From NCBI GenBank assembly GCA_019973155.2, contig BPQB01000011.1:611258-675257 (forward strand): a stretch of DNA of 64,000 bases, written 5' to 3'. Made by a program: the position numbers and the translations under genes. The notes under the pieces were generated by a model. It saw only the letters and a program-made list of their open reading frames with translations. It did not search any database and was not told the origin of the DNA. Positions 11,259-24,452 of this stretch are shown here, piece after piece. Positions within the stretch are counted from its first letter, which is position 1. Each line of letters opens with the position of its first letter. Origin of the DNA: Phanerochaete sordida (taxonomy: Eukaryota; Basidiomycota; Agaricomycetes; Polyporales; Phanerochaetaceae).

Positions 11259-12474
11259 TTACATGACGAGAGTAACAGCGATGAAGGGCACAGCGATAAC
11301 ATTGACGAATACAATGCTCTTCATGCTCCCTATGATGTGCGCTGCGCCGTTGGAGGTTCCCCCACCAAGCGCAAGGGTAGGGCTCGCGTTGCTTGTCGGA
11401 GACGACAAACTTGAAGAGCTGCTTGGGAAGACCAGGCTCTTGCTGCTGCTTGATGCCCCAATGCCATTGCTTGCCGAGGAGAAAAAGACGTTTTGACTTG
11501 TCGTCGGTGTTGAGGCTGGCGCAGGAGGTACTGTCGACGTGTCTGTCACGACTTTAGGAGGCGGCGTTACGACTGCTGTTGTGGTCGCAGTAGCTGCAAA
11601 ATAGTCAGCGCTATATCATCGTCTGGAAGCTGATATGGCTTACTACGAGTCGTAACAACAACACTCGGACTGCCTGGGGGAGGGCGACACTTCTCTTGGC
11701 CGTCTGAGGTGTAGCAGCTATACCCGACAGCTGTTTGGGATCAGCCTTCGATACCATCCGCGAGGTCATTCAAATAGACGTACGACAGCAAAAGTCGGAG
11801 TCCGCACAAACAGCATAGCCCGCATCTGCGCATTCATTCGACGGCCCACTCGTGCAAGTAGTCCCATCTTCACAGCAGCCACGCTGTCCATCTACAACAT
11901 CGCAATATTGTCTGTTCCAAGATATCATGAGGATCGCAGAGGTCGGTGTATATGAGAGCTGTGGGCTCACCCTGACGGACAGCAGCCTCCACCTGGCGGA
12001 CCTCGTCAGCGGATCGGTCACTCCCGAAATGAAATCGTGTTTCTGACCTTTGCAACACTGAGCTCCTGGTGGACAGCAAGAATTTTCTTCGCAGCCTGAG
12101 TCTGCGTTGGGGCAGCAACCCGTGGCATAACAATAATTGCCTGCGTCACAGCAGCCTAGAATAAGAGCGAGCGATCAGAGGAGCACCTGACGCCTAGTGA
12201 CAGGAGACTCACCGCCGTCGGAGCAGCACTTCCCATTAGTTGGGCAGCAGTAGCCGTTGCCGCAGCTGCCATAACCGCCAGGGCACGCACGAGCAATCAA
12301 GAGCCCCGCCAACGGGTTGTCCCTCTTCTGCAGCCCTGATACAGCGTCGATGGGCTTTCCGATGAGAGGCCTCAGTGCTCCCGGTACCGCTAGGCGTACA
12401 CCCGCGGGGAAGTCTGCCGCACGCACTACGCACAGGGCTGCCGCAGCGACCAGGGACAGAGTACGAAGGAACAT
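11259..12474 (-). CDS. Secreted cysteine-rich, GPI-anchored wall protein
   Basis: Signal peptide MFLRTLSLVAAAALCVVRA, start 12474. A KR site (GLQKR) precedes a dense cysteine module with repeated CC pairs: GYGSCGNGYCCPTNGKCC, CCDAGNYCYATGCCP, CEENSCCPPGAQCC, RGCCEDGTTCTSGPSNEC and YAVCADSDFCC, then GYSCYTSDGQEKC. After a Thr/Ser/Pro stalk (TVPPAPASTPTTSQ, SSSSSLSSPTSNAS) comes a C-terminal hydrophobic stretch (IVFVNVIAVPFIAVTLVM) ending at the stop, typical of a GPI-attachment signal. Introns lie after CCSDG, after GAQCCK (donor GTCAGA, least certain), after DFCC and after VVVTTR. The CC-rich module resembles fungal cell-surface cysteine-rich proteins; carbohydrate binding is possible but not shown. 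Confidence 0.8.
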
Positions 12475-13028
12475 GGCGGGAAGCTGGACCAACCCTCGAG
12501 CTCCACCAGCTCCCATGCCACTAAATACCGTCCACCAGCGGGAATAAAGGCTACCGAACCCCAGAGTTCCCGCTGTTCGGAGCCGTCCAAAGTCATTGCG
12601 ACCATCACCAGGCACGCTGCCACCGACAGCGAACTTAGCGGCTCGCGCTACGCGTGCGGAAACAATGCGCTCTATGCGCGCACCGCCTCAATTTCGTTGG
12701 ACAGCGCAAGTGAGCGCCTCACGCCGCCAAGCCCGCGATCTGCATTCAGGATGCGCTACGCGAGCCTCGCGGCGGCCGTCGCGCCAGGGGTATCAGAGCA
12801 TCATCTATCAGCGCACGCCACAGCATGCGCTGAGCGGCGGGATCTACGTGAATGAACGCAATCAGAGAGTGTGCGGTGCAGGAGCCGACGGAGGGACGAA
12901 CCTTAGTACAGTCTGAGTCGTACAATAGACGTTTCGTACCTGTGGTCACAAGAGCGAAAGAGGCGTGCGTAAGCCAATCATAAGTATATGGGGCGACGAG
13001 GGTGCGTACAGAATCAATGAGGTGCCAA
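12475..13028. other. Intergenic, promoter of the GPI-protein gene
   Basis: No coding signal. A TATTTAG element on the minus strand near 12525, about 50 bp before the ATG at 12474, may act as a TATA box. The rest is the 3' flank of the DUF6533 gene. Confidence 0.4.
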
Positions 13029-14691
13029 TCAAGCCTCGTGGAGCGTCTGATCTCCCTCGTCTTCATCCCCGGGCGAGTCTCCCCGCGAGTCTAATCCTCC
13101 GTCGTCATCGTAGAACAAGCTCCCACCGGTATAGTCTAGTGGCGCTCCAAGCTCTCCGATGAACGAGGAGCCAGCCCGGAATGCGGGAGCGGAGAATGCC
13201 AGGGCCGCAGACTCGTCATATGATTGTTTGTCGTTGGCTTGCCTCAGGTTCATGATGAAGCGCGATATGAGGATAGCGGTCGCCCTAGATGCCTGTCAGA
13301 ACGAATCATTTCGTACAAAGTAGAATCCCGCGCACGAGGTGAGAAATATTGAGATGTAAGGTAGCCCCTACGAGTGCTCATTAGGTTGCGCAGCAAGAGG
13401 CACTGGCGAGTACTCACCGTGAGCTCAAACACGGCGAGCTGGCTTATGTTCACAATGAGAAGGACCCTGCGCTTGACTTTAGAGACATCATCGCTAGCGT
13501 GATTTTTGAGCACACGTACAAAAAATAAACGGTGCCTAAAGGAGGATGTTTGAAGGTCAGATTGGGTCATCACAATGCAATCGGATCAACTGACCATCGC
13601 GAAGGAATAGGCTAGCGAGACTTGTTTTGATGTGCAGTCGACGCGCCTGTCGATGCATGCTGAACGTTTTTATCCAGATAAGGATGATGACCAGGGTATC
13701 CGCCGCAATGACACAGGCGCGGGTTAGGCGTGTTACTGAATGAAATATTGTCAGCATGCGAGGTCCCTTCAAACAAGACGGGCATACGTCTGAATGGGAA
13801 TACAGTCAGTAGTCGCTCGGCCGTAGTAGACCTGAGACGATTGAACCTACTTGAAGTCAAGATCCACGGAACGTGGGTCGGACGTTATACACTCCGAATA
13901 CGGAGGACCGATGGCGACGAGCGATACGACGGCGTACAGGGACTGTGATTATCGCAAGATATTATTTGCCAGTTTGCTAGTCATTGGATATGCAAACACT
14001 GACCAGATTTGTCCCCACGGGAACTAAGTCCAGGGCCAGGATGAGTGCCGCGAGGATGATGTTTTTGTCCCACAATACGTAGACACGTAGTGCAGAAAAG
14101 ACTGCCCGAGATAGTCGCGTTTAATGACACTGCGATGGGAAAGCGATATCTACTCACGTGCGAACACCATTAACAACACTACGACGCATGCTTGATACAC
14201 GCGACCGCCGATGCTACACCTGTTGAACGGCTAACGTCAGATTTGGTGCCGCTGGAACATTCAGTAAAGATATTCACGTCTAGGAGAAGTTCAGATGCAG
14301 ATCAGACAGCTTCTGGTCTGTGGGCGTACCTCTTGGACCGTCATGCTGTTCATAGCAACGATAAGCGCGGCTGCTAGGATCGACAGGTAACGGTTGACAT
14401 AAAACAGCAGCGAAGCGGCTGTGAATTTTCGCCGCCAGACATTGTTGACTTCCTGGTCGAGCGTGATGACGTAGTCGTACACAATGAGGGCTACGGCGAC
14501 GTTCAAGTTTATATGCAAGATATATGAGCATCTGGCGCGGATCACTCACCTAATGCCCCCATGGCGACGTAATTATTGGTGCGGCTGGCACGTGGTTGAG
14601 GAGACAGGACGTATTCTCTGGTGCATAGTACTCACATTGACTGGACGGCAACTACGATCTCTGCATACTCGGACTGGTCCTGAGCAGACAT
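13029..14691 (-). CDS. DUF6533-domain seven-helix membrane protein
   Basis: Starts at 14691 (MSAQDQSEYAEIVVAVQSI); short exons then give NNYVAMGALALIVYDYVITL and DQEVNNVWRRKFTAASLLFY, the diagnostic DUF6533 N-terminus (Y-x-x-x-[AS]-x-x-x-L-x-x-Y-D). Later helices are NRYLSILAAALIVAMN, ACVVVLLMVFAR, VFSALRVYVLWDKNIILAAL with ILALDLVPVGTNL, SLYAVVSLVAIGPP, TRACVIAADTLVIILIWIKT and VLLIVNISQLAVFEL, and a polar tail (ELGAPLDYTGGSLFYDDDG) ending at 13029. The family is large in agaricomycetes, receptor-like in topology and of unknown function. About ten introns; boundaries after the fifth exon are approximate. Confidence 0.82.
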
Positions 14692-15518
14692 GGCGATGGG
14701 ACGGATGTATGTGTAAGATGCGGCTGAGTCTTCGCACCCATAATATATGCCTGCAGCACAAGCTAGAGCGCATCAATGCGCAGAGGCAGGGTCTGCATCA
14801 GGAACTCGCCGGCGACGTCTAGCGATGGCGGCGGCTGTAGGAATGCGTGGAGGGACCATGACAGAGCCCTCACAGCGCGACGCTGGGCAGTTCGACGAGT
14901 CCTACGGCGGCAGTCTGTCTGCATAGCGAGCCAGCAGACACGCTGTGCACGCCGCTGAGTCGAGAAGCATCGGGCCATCTGCGCCTATAGTTGCTTCGTA
15001 AGTCGCCATCACATAGCGGTACTGAAATACGCACTGTTTCAGTGGGAGCGCCAGGCTAGCACCTGTTCATCAGTGCATAACCATATAGTATGCTTGATCT
15101 TCGATCAGTCGCTCCGCCGGCAGTGATAAGCTGTGGTCGGGGAGCGGCGGATCTCCATCGCACGCTCACTACAGTATGTCACTGCCCTGTCTTCACAGCC
15201 TCCGCGCCTCTGCCTATGGAAAGACGTCCGCCCGAGGTGAGCATTCCAGGGGCGCATCAGCAGAAGGCTTGCCGTGACACAGCCGTGGGTACCTGAGCTC
15301 CGCTGAGAACGTGCGGGCCTGCACCGCTTGCAGGGACCTGCGAACGCTCCATATTTTTCAGGCGCCAAGAGCTCGGGGCTGTGCACAGCTTGACGAACTA
15401 TAGCACGCGACATGAGCAGCAAGGAGTGCCTCGACACTGCGAAGAATACATAAATAGGTTTACATACAAGATATCCGATAGCAAGAGAGTACGAGAGATT
15501 CGACGGGCATTTAATTCT
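14692..15518. other. Intergenic, nothing recognised
   Basis: Promoter side of the DUF6533 gene and 3' side of the ABC transporter gene. No family resemblance in any frame and no strong repeat. Confidence 0.45.
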
Positions 15519-18500
15519 TCAGGCAGACTTGTCGGCGGACGTCGCCTTCTCCTTGGCGACGGCCTCCAGCTCAGCAAACGTGCCACTCTTCAGACACATG
15601 CTACGGAAGATACCGTTCTCCTTCTGGATGAGGTTCCACGGTGTATCGAACTCGGCGAGCTCTCCCTTGTCGAGGACGAGGAGGCGGTCGTAGTCGATGA
15701 CCGTCCTCAGCCGATGGGCCACTGGGGAACACGGTCAGCGCGAGAGACGTTTAACCCCGATGGCATACATACCAGTCAATAACAGCGAGTCGTTGAACTC
15801 CTCCCTGATCGTCTTCTGGATCTTCGCGTCGGTGGCGAAATCGATGCTGGACGTCGCCTCGTCGAGAACGATGATTGCGCTCCGGCGAAGGAGCGCACGC
15901 GCCATGGCGATCAGCTGTCGCTGGCCCTGGGAGAAGTTCGTGCCGCCGGGAGACACTTGGGTTTCGAGGTTGATGGGGACCTTGCTGTCGACTTCGGTGC
16001 CAGTGGGCGTTCCTGTGCCCACGCTCGCTGTCTCATCGCGCTCCATGCCGTGGAGGGAAGCAGGGCGGGACGGCTCTCTGGACGTGCGCTGAGATGCGAG
16101 CTGGCTCTCAGTCAGCATTTGTACGCGATACAGCACATCGAGGCATTCGCTGTCGTCGTGTTCACCTGGCGAGCTGTAAGTTGACTATTCCAGACCTCTC
16201 GGCGAACGGCAGCTTACCGAAGGGATCCAAATTGTCCCGAAGAGTACCCGAGAACAGGGTTGCATCTTGCGGAATGAACGTCTACGACTGGTGTGAGCTA
16301 GCGTACTGCCTAGGACGAACCAAGCACCTACAATCCTAGACCGAAGGTCGTGCAACCCGATCTTTGAAATATCAATTCCGTCAATGAAGATGGATCCCTC
16401 AGCGGGGTCCACCTGGGCTACAGTGAGTACGTGGCGAGATAAGGTAAAGGCAACACTCACGAAGCGAAGGATACTCATAGCCAGAGTACTCTTGCCACTA
16501 CCAGTACGTCCCAGGAGACCGATTCGCTCCTTCGCCTTGAGCTTGAACGATACCCCACGGAGCACGTCCGGCAGATCCGGCGCATACTTGATGTGCAGGT
16601 CTTGGACAGAGATCAGCTCTTCGCTGTTGGGACCTGTGGACGAAGGCCAATATGCGGGCGGACGGCTATCTTCGATGACTAGTGCAGGCTCCGAGGGAAG
16701 GTCCAAGTACTCGACGACACGTTCCACGGAGCTGCGCGGAGCGTGAGCACGATCGGCGAACGGGATGCCAGCACTACGCACTTCAGATCCAGCTCAAGCG
16801 CGGTCCAGAAACGACACGCCCAGTAGACGCTGTTCGTGAATGCCATGGCGGAGGTGATACACACACCCGCAAGACCCGCGTCGACATAGCCGGACAGCGC
16901 GAACAGGGTGGTCGTCAGGACCGCCATGGCACCGAGCGAGTCGAATTGCAGCAGAAGCCAGCGGTTCGTCATCCAGAACGTGTACCACATCTAGAAGAAC
17001 ATTTAGACGATATTATGGCACCGGGATCTCAGGACGCACCTTATTCGTGAGGTCGATCTTGCTAGTGTGGAACTCGAGGAACCGCTTTTCGGCAGAGAAG
17101 GCGCGTACGGTGACGATGCCTTCGAGAAGCTCCCCAAAGTTGGCGAAAATGGGGCTACGGGTGTTCGACTCCATTCGCCGCAGGTCACGGCCGGTGTTGA
17201 GGTAGCCGATTGCCAATTTTCGGTAGAAGTACCCAAAGATAGACGCAGGAACGATGAACAGAGGGAAGATGACACTGAAAGACTGACTTAGTAGATACTC
17301 GTACGAAAAGGAGACAAAAACGAACATGACTGTGATGACAGAGGCCGCGAAGTTCGCCAGGGACTGGTTGACCTGTTGCAGAGACCCAGCCAGAGAGGTA
17401 TCGACCGTCTCAACATCCTTGCTGAAACGGTTAAGCATGCGACCTGAAAAACCTGGAGTCAGCTACGCGCCGTTAGGTCACTTGCTTCGATGCTGACCTT
17501 GGGGGGTAACATCGTGCCACCTCATCGTTGCGCGTACCACTGCCGTGAGGAGCTTCCTGAAAAGGATCCTCGACGCGCGGAGAGCACCGGTATACTGAGT
17601 GATGACACCCGTGATGTTCACCAGAGCGGCGCCCAGGGAGATCGACGCATAGATGCCGATGTAGAAGAATGGGTGGTCCTGCGCGCGGGGCCAGTGGATC
17701 TCCGGGAGCCTCGTCATAGCAGCGCCATAGTGGTAGTGGTTGGGCAGATGAGCGGAGGAGTAGGCGTGGTCCAGAGGGATTTCGTGCTCGGGCGTGAGGA
17801 AAGAGTTCACAAGATACGGGGTGAAGTTGCCAGCGCCGCTGCCGTACGCTTGTCCCCAAATCTACGAATAGATGAGCAGAGGTCACAGTAGAGTCAATGT
17901 CTCCTGACCTTAATCCAGAACTTCTCCGAGACACCTAGCAATTGGTTCGTAACAATAAGCATGACCAAAATAGCCCAGGTCCAATACGATCTAGGGCCAG
18001 AGTCAACCCCTCAACTATCAGGGCAAAGAGCAGCAGACTCACGAAGCCTTGAGGTATGTCTTGTAAATCGCCCACTTCACGGTCCCGGTCTCACGGTGCT
18101 CCTCCTCAATCAGTTTGCGCGGAGACTTGGCCTTCGCGGCCGACTCGGCCGGCTCACCGCCTTCGGCGTCGTCTATCTTGGCCTGCTCGTTGTCGGCTCC
18201 CTCGCCGATCGGCGCGGCCTGCTCCTCCTTGTGTACTTCGACAGACTCGTCGTGCGTGATGTCGTCGAGGACACCGCGGGCGCGCAGGTCCTTGACGGTG
18301 CCCTGCGTGTCGATGCGCCCGTCGAGCATGCGGACCAGGTAGTACGTGCCCGGAAGGACGAGCTCAACGTGGTGAGTGACAAGGATCTGCAGATGGTTGG
18401 TCAGATGTGACGAAGGCTCTTCGTTGGTGTATACGTACGACGGTGCGGTGCGCGAGCAGCGGTCCCTTGAAGAGTTTCTCGAAGAGGAACCGGGCAGTGT

Positions 18501-21500
18501 GGCTGTCCTGAGGAATGAAACAGGATCAGAGTGAGTGTGGCTGACCGCCAGATGAAGAACTTACCACCGCGCTGAGGGGATCATCCAGCAGAACGTATTT
18601 CGTAGGCTATACCAAATCAGCACAATGCGCTTTAGAAAGTTAATCGATACGTACTGCGTAAACCGCACGGGCAAGCGCAACTCTAACGATCTGCATCAGC
18701 ACTGTCCCATTGTCTGACACGACAACGTGCGCACCTTGCCTTCTGGCCTCCAGAAAGACTGACACCACTGAGCGAAGCATCAGCACGCCGGCCACGAGCT
18801 CAGGCGTGCAACTCACCGTGCGCCAATCTCAGTAGCGTCGCCGTCCTCCAAGATCTGCAGGTCGGGCTTGAGGGCGCAGCACTCGACGACGGCCTTGTAG
18901 CGCTCCTCGTCGAAGGGGTACCCGAACAGGATGTTGTCCTTGATCGACTGGTGGCGGAGCCACGGCGACTGCGCAGCGTACGAGATCGCGTGCTGGAGGC
19001 CGTGCTCGTCCACGATCGACGTGTCCTTGTTCATGATCAGGCGCCCCTCGAGGCGCGTCAGCTCGCCGAGGAGAGCCATCTGCAGTTTAGGGTCAGCGTA
19101 GAGCGTTCACCAGGAGGCTGTAACTTGCCAGTAAAGCCGTCTTTCCGCTGGCAGTCGGCCCAGTGACCACGGTGAGTTCGCCCTCCGGGAAAATGACATC
19201 AATGTCTGTCAGCTCGAAGCGACGGTCCGTCTCGGAGCCCGCGACAGATGCGCTGTCGACGGCGGTCGCACCGTCGTCCTCCCCGTTTCCGCTGCTGCTA
19301 CCATTGTTCGTTGCCGGCGCCGCAGTGGTCGTCTTCGCAGGCTCTTCCTTCTTCTGCTCGACCTCGTTCCACTTGAAGGTGCCGTGAGCGATGCCGAGGC
19401 CCTCGGTGCTCTCCGCTTCGGTGGGCTTCGCGGCCTTCTTCAGGGAGGAGACCTGCTCGTCGACCTCCTCCTCATCAAGGTACGTCGCGATACGGTCCAT
19501 CGCGACCTTCGTCTGCATGAGCTGAACGATCCAGGACGGGATAACGTTCAACGGTGCCCTGTCGGTATATTAGCAAGTGCGACAGAGAAGGGTCGGACGT
19601 TCACGTACCGCATCATACTGAACAGCGCGATAGCCTGCGAGCGTGTGTGAGCTGGCAGATCAACCGATGATTACAGCAGAGCACTCACCGTAAAAGCCGT
19701 TCCGATGGTCAACTGGTTTCCGCGCATGACATAGACGAAGAAAGCCGTGACCGAGACGAGAATCGGCGCCATACTCCAGATGAGCGAGAACATCACATTG
19801 TTGATACGAGCTGCAGGCGCATGAGCATCCGAACGATGCAAACAACCGGAGGCAGTAGGCTACCTTTGACCATCCATTGCATCTCGACCTCGCGAGCGTC
19901 CATAGCCCGCTCGATCCAACGCTCTTCCCACGCGAAGAATTTGATAAATTTAACCTATGGCGATGTTGAGTGAACGTCTCTGGCCAGGCCTGTACAGCAC
20001 GTACCGCAGAGATGAGCTCATTCAGCACGCCCATGCGCTTGTCACGAGCTGTCGACAGGCCTTTGTAGATCCTGACGGAGCGGTTCGCGACGAGGTTGTT
20101 CAGCGGCCAGCCGACGATAATGACGGCGAAGCCAGCGAACGCGGAGAAGCCGAGAAGCCTGCGGAGCGGTCAGCCGTTGGAACAATTAGTGCTCGCGTGA
20201 CACGCACTGGTACAGGAAGAACCCGGCGATCAGGATTTCGAACGGCGCTGCAGTAAAAAATGAGACGAGGACAACCGCAATGGACAGTGCCCACATACCT
20301 CCGTACAGGAAGTACATGCCCGACGTGATCATGGCGATTCTGTTCGCGTCCGCAGCCATGAGGTTGACAATCTTGCCAACGTCCGCTCCGGCCTTTGGGT
20401 TATCGCCTTTTGGATCTGTACGAGTGCATCAGCATAACTCAAGACGTGTGTATGCGCGCGGCGCACCCTCTTTCTTTGGGTCCTTGTTCTTGTCCTTCGC
20501 CGCGTCCTTGTCGACGATGCCCGAGAAGTCCTTGCGCTTGAGCGCCTTGTCGTAGATCGCGGTCATGAGCGTCGATTTGATGCGCGTCGCCGCACGCCGC
20601 CCGAACCACAGGTGCTGCACGTCGGACTCGGCGCGACAGATGGTGCACAGGAACGCGAGGGCGGCGAAAATGTACGCCTGCGAGACCTTGCGGACACGCG
20701 TCGCCTCGTCCTCGCTCGGGTCGCGCTCGAGCGAGTCGAGGATCTGCTTGAGGAAGAACGGCCCGAGGTAGTTGAAGACGATGCTGACGTACGTGAGCAC
20801 GAAGTCGAGGATGAGGTCGAGCGAGTTCGCGGCCCAGAGCCAGCGCAGGAGCGTGCGGCGTTTGAAGGTCTTGAACTTGGTGTACACGGGGCGCGCCTGC
20901 ATGGTCGGGCTGAGGGCCCAGACGTCGGTTTCGTTGAGGGTCTCGTACGTCCCACGGTCGATCAGCGGCTTGACCCAGAGGAAGGACATCCAGTTCCAGA
21001 GCGACGTGTAGTCCTCTGGTGACACGGAGCGACCCTGTGCAAGGTCAGCAGTCACCGAGTGTTGTAAGGAGAGTGACGTACGATATCTTCTGGTTTGATT
21101 GTGGGGCTCGGGATCGCCAGAGGCATGCTCAGGATGACAATGAGTAGCAGGATGAGGGCCGCGAGGTTTGAGATCTGTCCGGCCAAAACCAACGGGCCTG
21201 AGAGCGGTGTGCCGTAGACTGTTCGGTTGTAGAGTTCGCCGCCAAAGCTGAGGACGTCGACGCTGAGGCGCAGGACGTAGAGCACGAAGAGGTCGTACGG
21301 CGGGGTTGCGCTTGGACTCGCGACTGGGCGACACGTGCCGTACAGCCAGGAGGCAGCGACAAGGAACGGTCGCAGGCCATCCCACAGCTGCTCGGGCTCG
21401 ACAGCGAGGCGGTAGGAGCCGACGATGAGCCATGCGAGGGTTTCGGCGAGCGCAGTCAGGGAGAGGACGACGGTGCGCCAGAGAGGTCCGGCGTGGATCT

Positions 21501-21738
21501 GTTTGGGGAGCTCGTCTTGCGGCACCTCAGCGTCGAGGGCCTCGGCCTCTGCGAGAGTGAGAAACTGGGCGAATGGGCGCTGCACAGCGCGCAGAACGCG
21601 GCGCGCGACGAGTGGGAGGGGGGTCGAGGTGAGGCATACGAGCAGGACGAACGCGGTGGGCACGAAGGCGGCCCATGTTTCGCGCACACAGGCCGACGTA
21701 AGGTCGAGCGGACCGCTCTCGCAGATGCCGCGCGCCAT
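15519..21738 (-). CDS. ABCC (MRP/YBT1-type) full-length ABC transporter
   Basis: About 15 exons encode a long ABCC exporter. The N-terminal extension has extra helices ([20 protein letters not shown] onward, TMD0-like) before the conserved [20 protein letters not shown] of the first transmembrane domain. NBD1: Walker A GPTASGKT (about 19161-19138; Ala where Gly is usual), Q-loop region [20 protein letters not shown], signature LSGGQ (about 18750), Walker [12 protein letters not shown], and [12 protein letters not shown] charged linker ([20 protein letters not shown]) follows. NBD2: Walker A GRTGSGKS (about 16500), signature FSQGQRQL (about 15930), Walker [15 protein letters not shown]-loop [16 protein letters not shown]. 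All ATPase motifs are present, so it should be active, probably in the vacuolar or plasma membrane moving organic anions or conjugates. Substrate unknown. It diverges from the next gene over 172 bp. Confidence 0.92.
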
Positions 21739-21910
21739 GCTCGTCGTTGTCGTCGACGTCGTCGACGGCGAGGTCGTGGGCGCCGCGGCGCGATAGCCCC
21801 GAGCGCGTCAATCCCGCGCCACGTGCTGATATCCAAATTAGGCAGCACTCAGGCTCGAGCACAGATTTGCGCGCTAAAGGCTCTCACCGCCGTCGACGAC
21901 CACAACCAGC
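21739..21910. promoter_or_regulatory. Divergent promoter, ABC transporter / helical protein gene
   Basis: 172 bp between the two start codons (21738 minus, 21911 plus), GC-rich with no clear TATA element on either strand. Confidence 0.35.
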
Positions 21911-23004
21911 ATGGAATCGCTAAACCTCAACAATCTTGTCAACTCACTACCGCCGTCGAACCTGGTCAATGCTGAGAAAGATCTCGCGGACAAGTTCAGA
22001 GGTGAGCCCCCCTTTCACGCGGTGCGGGACCCTGTTCTGACTCCACGCTGCAGCGGCCGCACTCAGTATCACCACGCTCTACAAGTCTTCTCGGAGAACC
22101 TCCAAACGCGCATACAACGCCGGATATGCGGCGGCCTGTCAAGATCTCCTCATGATGATCCAGCAGGGTGTCTCTGCAGGCGAATCGAGCGACCCCACCA
22201 GCAGCGGCATGACCATTGGCCGGATCATGGACTACATCGAAGCCAGGCTAGAAGCTATCAAGTCTAGAGAAGAGGAGGAGGATGAGGACGAAGAGAAGGA
22301 GAGAGAACGGGAACGCGAGCGGGAACGGAACTTCGCAGCAACTACCTTGACTAAGGCGCCATCCACCACTCCTAGCATCCCGAAGACGACCGCCGCGCCT
22401 GTTCGGCCAAGGGACAACAATGTAAATACTCAGGTCTTTTTAGAGTTTGTCGATGCTAACCTGGCTGCCTTAGGTATCTTCCGCGCCAATGACGCCTCTG
22501 ACACCGTCACTCCTTACATCCACATCTGCGCTTGCGCGCTCTGCATCCACCCCGCCCTCTCCGCCATCGACATACCGTCCCCTTCAGCCGCCACTCGCTC
22601 ACCGCCCCTCAAGATCGCGCCTATTCTCCGTGACGAACGCCAATCCAAAGGAATCGATGGTCCCGCCGCCCGCACCTTTGTCCACGACGCTTCTGCCAAG
22701 CGCCGGTGATACGGCGGTCGCACTCATCCCCCCGCCCCAAGAGCCGGGTTTCACAACGATGACACCGGCGCTCACGCCCGAGTCTGGCGGCATGAAGCGC
22801 AGACACGCCGTTATGGCGGCCGACTCCACTGGCCCGTCCACACCGTCGCCCGCCGGCGCAGCAGCGCGGCGGCGCATCCGCTCCTCGCGCGCGAGCACGC
22901 TGGCCGTCCCGCGCGAGAGCCAGGACCAGAACATGTCTTCCTCGCCGGACGCGATGGATGTTGAGGAAGACGGGCGTGAGCGCAAGCGTGTCGCACGCCG
23001 CTGA
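21911..23004 (+). CDS. Conserved helical protein with acidic/basic repeat and Ser/Pro-rich tail (333 aa)
   Basis: Exons 21911-22001, 22054-22433 and 22474-23004 join in phase to 333 residues. The N-terminal 90 residues are helical and look conserved (LITTLYKSS-type segment ITTLYKSSRRTSKRAYNAGY, then AAACQDLLMMIQQGV and TIGRIMDYIEARLEA). An uninterrupted charged run (EEEEDEDEEKERERERERER) suggests a single alpha-helix. The C-terminal half is Ser/Pro/Thr-rich, with basic patches (MKRRH, RRRIRSSR, RERKRVARR) that could be nuclear localisation signals. The N-terminal part faintly recalls the TAPR1/HAPSTR1-like (DUF4588) family, but I cannot confirm that; function unknown. Confidence 0.75.
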
Positions 23005-24452
23005 GTGTAGGACGAAGACATCCATTCAAGTGTAAATATTTAATCCACGTGTACATCGAGCCCGCAGCAACATCATCCTCCACCGCACTCACAGTCCTTC
23101 GCAACGCATAATGCTCATCAGTAACGACAGCGATGACCCTCGTTCCACATTTTCGACCTTCATCCAGTAGTATTAGTAGTAGTACTTAGGTAGTTAGCTA
23201 GTGATTCCGCCGATACCCCCTTCCATTGTTACGTAGAGTAGTACAGTACATTGACCACAAATTGTATCTTTACATACTGCCCACATAATCGTGCTGGACG
23301 TTCTATGGCGTACATCCCATGGCGTAGCACATCGAATGCGTACATACGAGTCGTCGACTTCATCCTATGCAGCCCTCATCTTGCAGCAAGTCCATTAGCT
23401 ATCCGCTCGGCACGAGACTGGATATAAACCAACAATGCGGCAGTGGTGCGTCCAGATCGCCAGAGTCAACGATCGTCTGTACAGCCTCCTCTTGTTCTGT
23501 ACATGATGACATGTCATCAATTGACCATCTACTCAGAGTCCAACGTGATTCAATCTTATCTCAGGGAAAAAGAGGTATCCTGGTCGTGTTTTTGGACACT
23601 TTTGCTTTCGGCTCTTCCGAGCGAGCAGGAATCAATATTAACGCCCCACTTCAGTAATAAGCTGAAAGCAAGCAAGAAGTGGTTAAGGCTCATACACCTC
23701 TGTTCTATCATCTTGGCCGTCGGATTTTTGAGTAGCGGCACGTGCAAAACTTTATCTTAGGCTCTCAAGATGCTACACGACTCCATCCTGCTGCGGTCAA
23801 GCGTCTAGAGCCAGCCATGCTGTCGCGCTCTGCGGTCTCCAGGGTCCGCAAGCGCCACAAAGCAAGACCCCGTAAGTACATCTGCCAGGAGTGTTGGTGG
23901 ATGAATTCCCTGAGCCGACCGGTGATGAAGATGACAGTCAATCATGACGTATAGCCGAGCGGATGTCAAGCGATTGCGATGAATTAAAATATTGGAAGAG
24001 GTCCTGTTTTCCCAGAAGAAAAGTTACAAAGGTCTGAGTCGCCTCACCGGGCGTAATCAGCCCAGGATTGAATATCGATATTGATTCTATATATTACAGC
24101 TTAGCATCAGGCTCGAGCGGCAAAGAACACTGGCAGAGCGTACCCTATGGCTCAAACCCCAAGCCCAGCTCGTCCTGTTCCGTGGGCGCCCCAGACGTTG
24201 TCCTCGTACGCTTATCCGGAGAGTTGCATTGGGGGAGCCGAGCGTCGCTGGATTGATCTCTGGCAATCCCAGAAGCTGCACCACGCTTGGGTACCATAAA
24301 GTGCGAGCAGAGCTCTTGGGGTCGCGAAAGCAGATTTTCCTCCCCGCTTGCTTGAGATGCAGTGGGCCCCGTCGACCCCGTCTCCGCTCAGATGGCAAGC
24401 AAGGCAACGCCGCGAACCTTCCCCCATTTTCGACTTGTCCACTGGCATTGAG
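23005..24452. other. 1.4-kb spacer, nothing recognised
   Basis: AT-richer than the flanks. A short TAG-rich simple-sequence run lies near 23168-23200. Frames here show neither codon bias nor family resemblance. Confidence 0.45.

Noticed and set aside
13690..13725. CVIA tetrapeptide on the minus strand
   Set aside because: It is internal to a DUF6533 transmembrane helix (RACVIAADTLV) with no stop after it.
19138..19161. Broken Walker A motif in NBD1 of the ABC transporter (GPTASGKT)
   Set aside because: The Ala replaces a variable position; the essential G-x-x-x-x-G-K-T pattern is intact, so loss of function is not indicated.
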